Shown: piece by piece, positions 62,401-64,000 of the stretch
How the letters are laid out: every line of letters begins with the position of its first letter
Position numbering within the stretch: the stretch's first letter is position 1
NCBI RefSeq assembly: GCF_002162135.1
Contig: NZ_CP021382.1
Location: forward strand, 2,912,001 to 2,976,000
Direction of reading: 5' to 3'
DNA from: Cellvibrio sp. PSBB006
GTDB taxonomy: Bacteria > Pseudomonadota > Gammaproteobacteria > Pseudomonadales > Cellvibrionaceae
DNA: 64,000 nucleotides
Notes under the pieces: generated by a model
The model's input: the letters and a program-made list of their open reading frames with translations, nothing else
Told to the model about the DNA's origin: nothing
Database searches by the model: none
Program-made: the position numbers and the translations under genes

Positions 62401-63426
62401 ATGTTGACTCTGATTACCCAATGGAGCATCGGTTTTAGTTTAGTCGCCATGGTTATCTTGTGGGGCGTGTATTGGTGGACCTATCAGGCGTTTGAAAAAA
62501 CGGGGTTTTCTAAATTTGCGTGCACGGCCATGTTAGCCATTGTCGCTAGCATCCAGGTATTTCACGGTTGGGCGCTGGCGTTTGATGGGCAGGTATTTGA
62601 AGAGCCTTTTTACCTCGCTCTGCTGTTTGCCTCGCCGGTAGCCTTCTATGGTTTTTGCCGGGAATTGATTGAGCCACAAGCCCGCATCCCTCCGCTTGCT
62701 GCATTGGCCATCGTGCCGGTGATATCAGGGCCATGGGCACCGGTACAGATTGCTCTGCCCTTGGCTTTTGCGATGGGAGGGCTCAGCGCCTTTTGGCTCA
62801 CGCTGAAGTTGCACCGCCTCAAAGACCAACGCCGCCACTTTGAACTGGAGCGGTTTGGCTTACTGGGTATTGCCTTGGTGGCCTGCGTGATATTTTTTGT
62901 CGGGCTATTTGCGCCCTGGCTGGGTGAGCGTTTTTATGTTTTGGCCTACGCCAACCTCACCGCTCTGGTACTTGCCGCCATTCTTTGGTTACTGCTGCGT
63001 TACCCCGACCTTCTACAAAAAGCGATTGAAGCCGTGACGACAAGCTATGCAGTCTCCACGCTAAAAAATCACGATTGCGATGCCCTTGCCAGACAATTGC
63101 AAACCCTGATGCATAAAGAACAGTTGTATAAAGATGAGGACTTAAGTCTGGCACGTCTGGCCGAGTCCTTAGGTTTAACCACGCACCAGACCTCCGAGTT
63201 GATCAATACGCAATTTGATATCAGCTTCTCGCGCCTCGTCCGTCAATACCGTATCAATGCCGCCAAGCTGGTGCTCACCCAGGAACCTAATGCGTCGGTG
63301 TTGTCGGTCGGGCTATCGGTAGGGTTCAGTTCGCAGTCATCCTTCTACACCGCCTTTCGCGAAGTGACCGGACTGACCCCGGGGCAATACCGCAAACAAC
63401 ACGGCATTCTCACTCGCACGGAGTAA
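62401..63426 (+). CDS. Membrane-anchored AraC-family regulator
   Basis: A 341-residue protein with six or seven hydrophobic helices in the N-terminal ~205 residues (for example FSLVAMVILWGVYWWTY, LVACVIFFVGLFAPWLG) and a C-terminal AraC/HTH_18 domain (~235-335: LSLARLAESLGLTTHQTSEL, VLSVGLSVGFSSQSSFYTAF, TGLTPGQYRK). Such fusions act as membrane-bound one-component sensors. It precedes a methyltransferase gene in the same direction by about 170 bp. Ligand unknown. Confidence 0.87.
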   Translation: MLTLITQWSIGFSLVAMVILWGVYWWTYQAFEKTGFSKFACTAMLAIVASIQVFHGWALAFDGQVFEEPFYLALLFASPVAFYGFCRELIEPQARIPPLAALAIVPVISGPWAPVQIALPLAFAMGGLSAFWLTLKLHRLKDQRRHFELERFGLLGIALVACVIFFVGLFAPWLGERFYVLAYANLTALVLAAILWLLLRYPDLLQKAIEAVTTSYAVSTLKNHDCDALARQLQTLMHKEQLYKDEDLSLARLAESLGLTTHQTSELINTQFDISFSRLVRQYRINAAKLVLTQEPNASVLSVGLSVGFSSQSSFYTAFREVTGLTPGQYRKQHGILTRTE

Positions 63427-63597
63427 CCTGTTGCGAGTTTGAACTGCAAAATGATCATTTTGGAACTCGCTAACCTCTTGTTTTCAAAAAGCATTTAAAA
63501 ACCACATCGCAAAGAATCACCAAACAGATCGATCTGGAGGTTGCTACACGGTCGCTTGGCCAAGCTGGTGGCAGATTCATTCAAAAAGGACGTCACC

Positions 63598-64000
63598 ATG
63601 CCCGCCAACCTGATGCTTAAAAATGCGTTAACCACTCATACTCATCCCACCGAACAGGCCAAGCCCACATCTGAAAAAATCCCGCAACTTGAGCGTGTAC
63701 AAGCCTATTACGCCGAAGCCAGTGAAGGGTATCGCGATTGGAGTAAAGGCTTGAACATGCACTTTGGTACCTATGAGTGGGGCACCAACCCATTCAATCT
63801 TGAGGCCATGCTGGAAAATACCAATCGCGCGGTACTGCAAAGCCTCAAACTGCGGGGTCAGCAAAATTATGTATTGGATATGGGGTGCGGTTTGGGAGCC
63901 ACTGCCCGTTTTGCCGCCGGGCAAACAACAGTGGCCAGCATCACGGGCATTACCATTGCCAACAACCAGGTGAAAGAAGCGCGCGCGTTAAGCTGTGACC
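63598..64000 (+). CDS. SAM-dependent methyltransferase, CFA-synthase-like (3' truncated)
   Basis: The first 134 residues of a class I methyltransferase cut by the window edge. RVQAYYAEASEGYRDWSKGL is an N-terminal region seen in cyclopropane-fatty-acid-synthase-like and phosphoethanolamine-type enzymes, then motif I VLDMGCGLGATARFAA and GITIANNQV (motif II-like). AAGGA lies seven bases before the ATG. Identity of the substrate depends on the missing part. Confidence 0.8.
   Translation, partial: MPANLMLKNALTTHTHPTEQAKPTSEKIPQLERVQAYYAEASEGYRDWSKGLNMHFGTYEWGTNPFNLEAMLENTNRAVLQSLKLRGQQNYVLDMGCGLGATARFAAGQTTVASITGITIANNQVKEARALSCD

Noticed and set aside
1..64000. Mobile genetic elements such as IS, prophage or integron genes
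   Set aside because: No transposase, integrase, phage or toxin-antitoxin gene was recognised; only REP-like and three-stem elements suggest mobility.

Overview
The window looks like a chromosomal segment of a polysaccharide-degrading gammaproteobacterium, most likely Cellvibrio or a close relative in the Cellvibrionaceae. The argument rests on long secreted glycosidases with poly-serine linkers and repeated discoidin-type (CBM32-like) modules, a ricin-lectin/GH43 arabinanase, TonB-dependent uptake, and a Pseudomonas-like housekeeping order (hemC-hemD-hemX-hemY, algR-algZ, argH, cyaA; tkt/pgk beside an ArsR-methyltransferase regulator and metK). No rRNA, tRNA, CRISPR array, prophage or transposase gene was recognised.

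Layout. 1-7.2 kb: the end of an unknown gene, a membrane hybrid histidine kinase, a RidA-like gene divergent from its probable TetR repressor, and a DUF2182/DUF899 pair divergent from a TPR-HTH regulator and a beta-propeller protein. 7.3-10.4 kb: a TetR repressor divergent from an SDR, hydrolase and membrane-protein operon. 10.8-27.2 kb: a carbohydrate locus with a GH43 arabinanase, three GH16 enzymes on the minus strand and, divergently, YfiR, a CHASE8-like hybrid kinase and a TonB receptor. 27.5-36.3 kb: pgk and tkt, a divergent SahR-like regulator, then metK, ahcY and metF, which together run the S-adenosylmethionine cycle. 36.3-52.4 kb: an SDR, the hem operon, cardiolipin synthase, algR/algZ, argH, a PAS hybrid kinase and class I adenylate cyclase. 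52.5-64 kb: a lipocalin-like lipoprotein, a duplicated Cys-rich secreted protein, a membrane protein, a 5'-nucleotidase lipoprotein and a large secreted nuclease behind a Pho-box array, then an Rrf2 regulator with a GliT-like disulfide oxidoreductase, an AraC regulator and a truncated methyltransferase.

Two families of structured intergenic DNA overlay this. One is a REP family of 13 copies: a GTCGGATTA/TAATCCGAC palindrome, usually with a GTAG head, three times as inverted doublets. The other, the most intriguing feature, has three copies (two flanking metK, one after the nuclease gene). In each, an outer stem of 20-30 bp, unrelated in sequence between copies, encloses a conserved loop of about 50 nt carrying two further small hairpins, all closed over a TCCN tetraloop. 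Most of the stem sequences differ while pairing is kept, so the element is selected for structure. I could not assign it a function.

Regulation is readable at several sites: paired palindromes at both TetR genes, a long palindrome at the sahR-like gene, and 11-bp-phased CTGTCAT repeats before the nuclease gene. Start codons were often moved inward from the longest frame where a Shine-Dalgarno sequence or family N-terminus required it.
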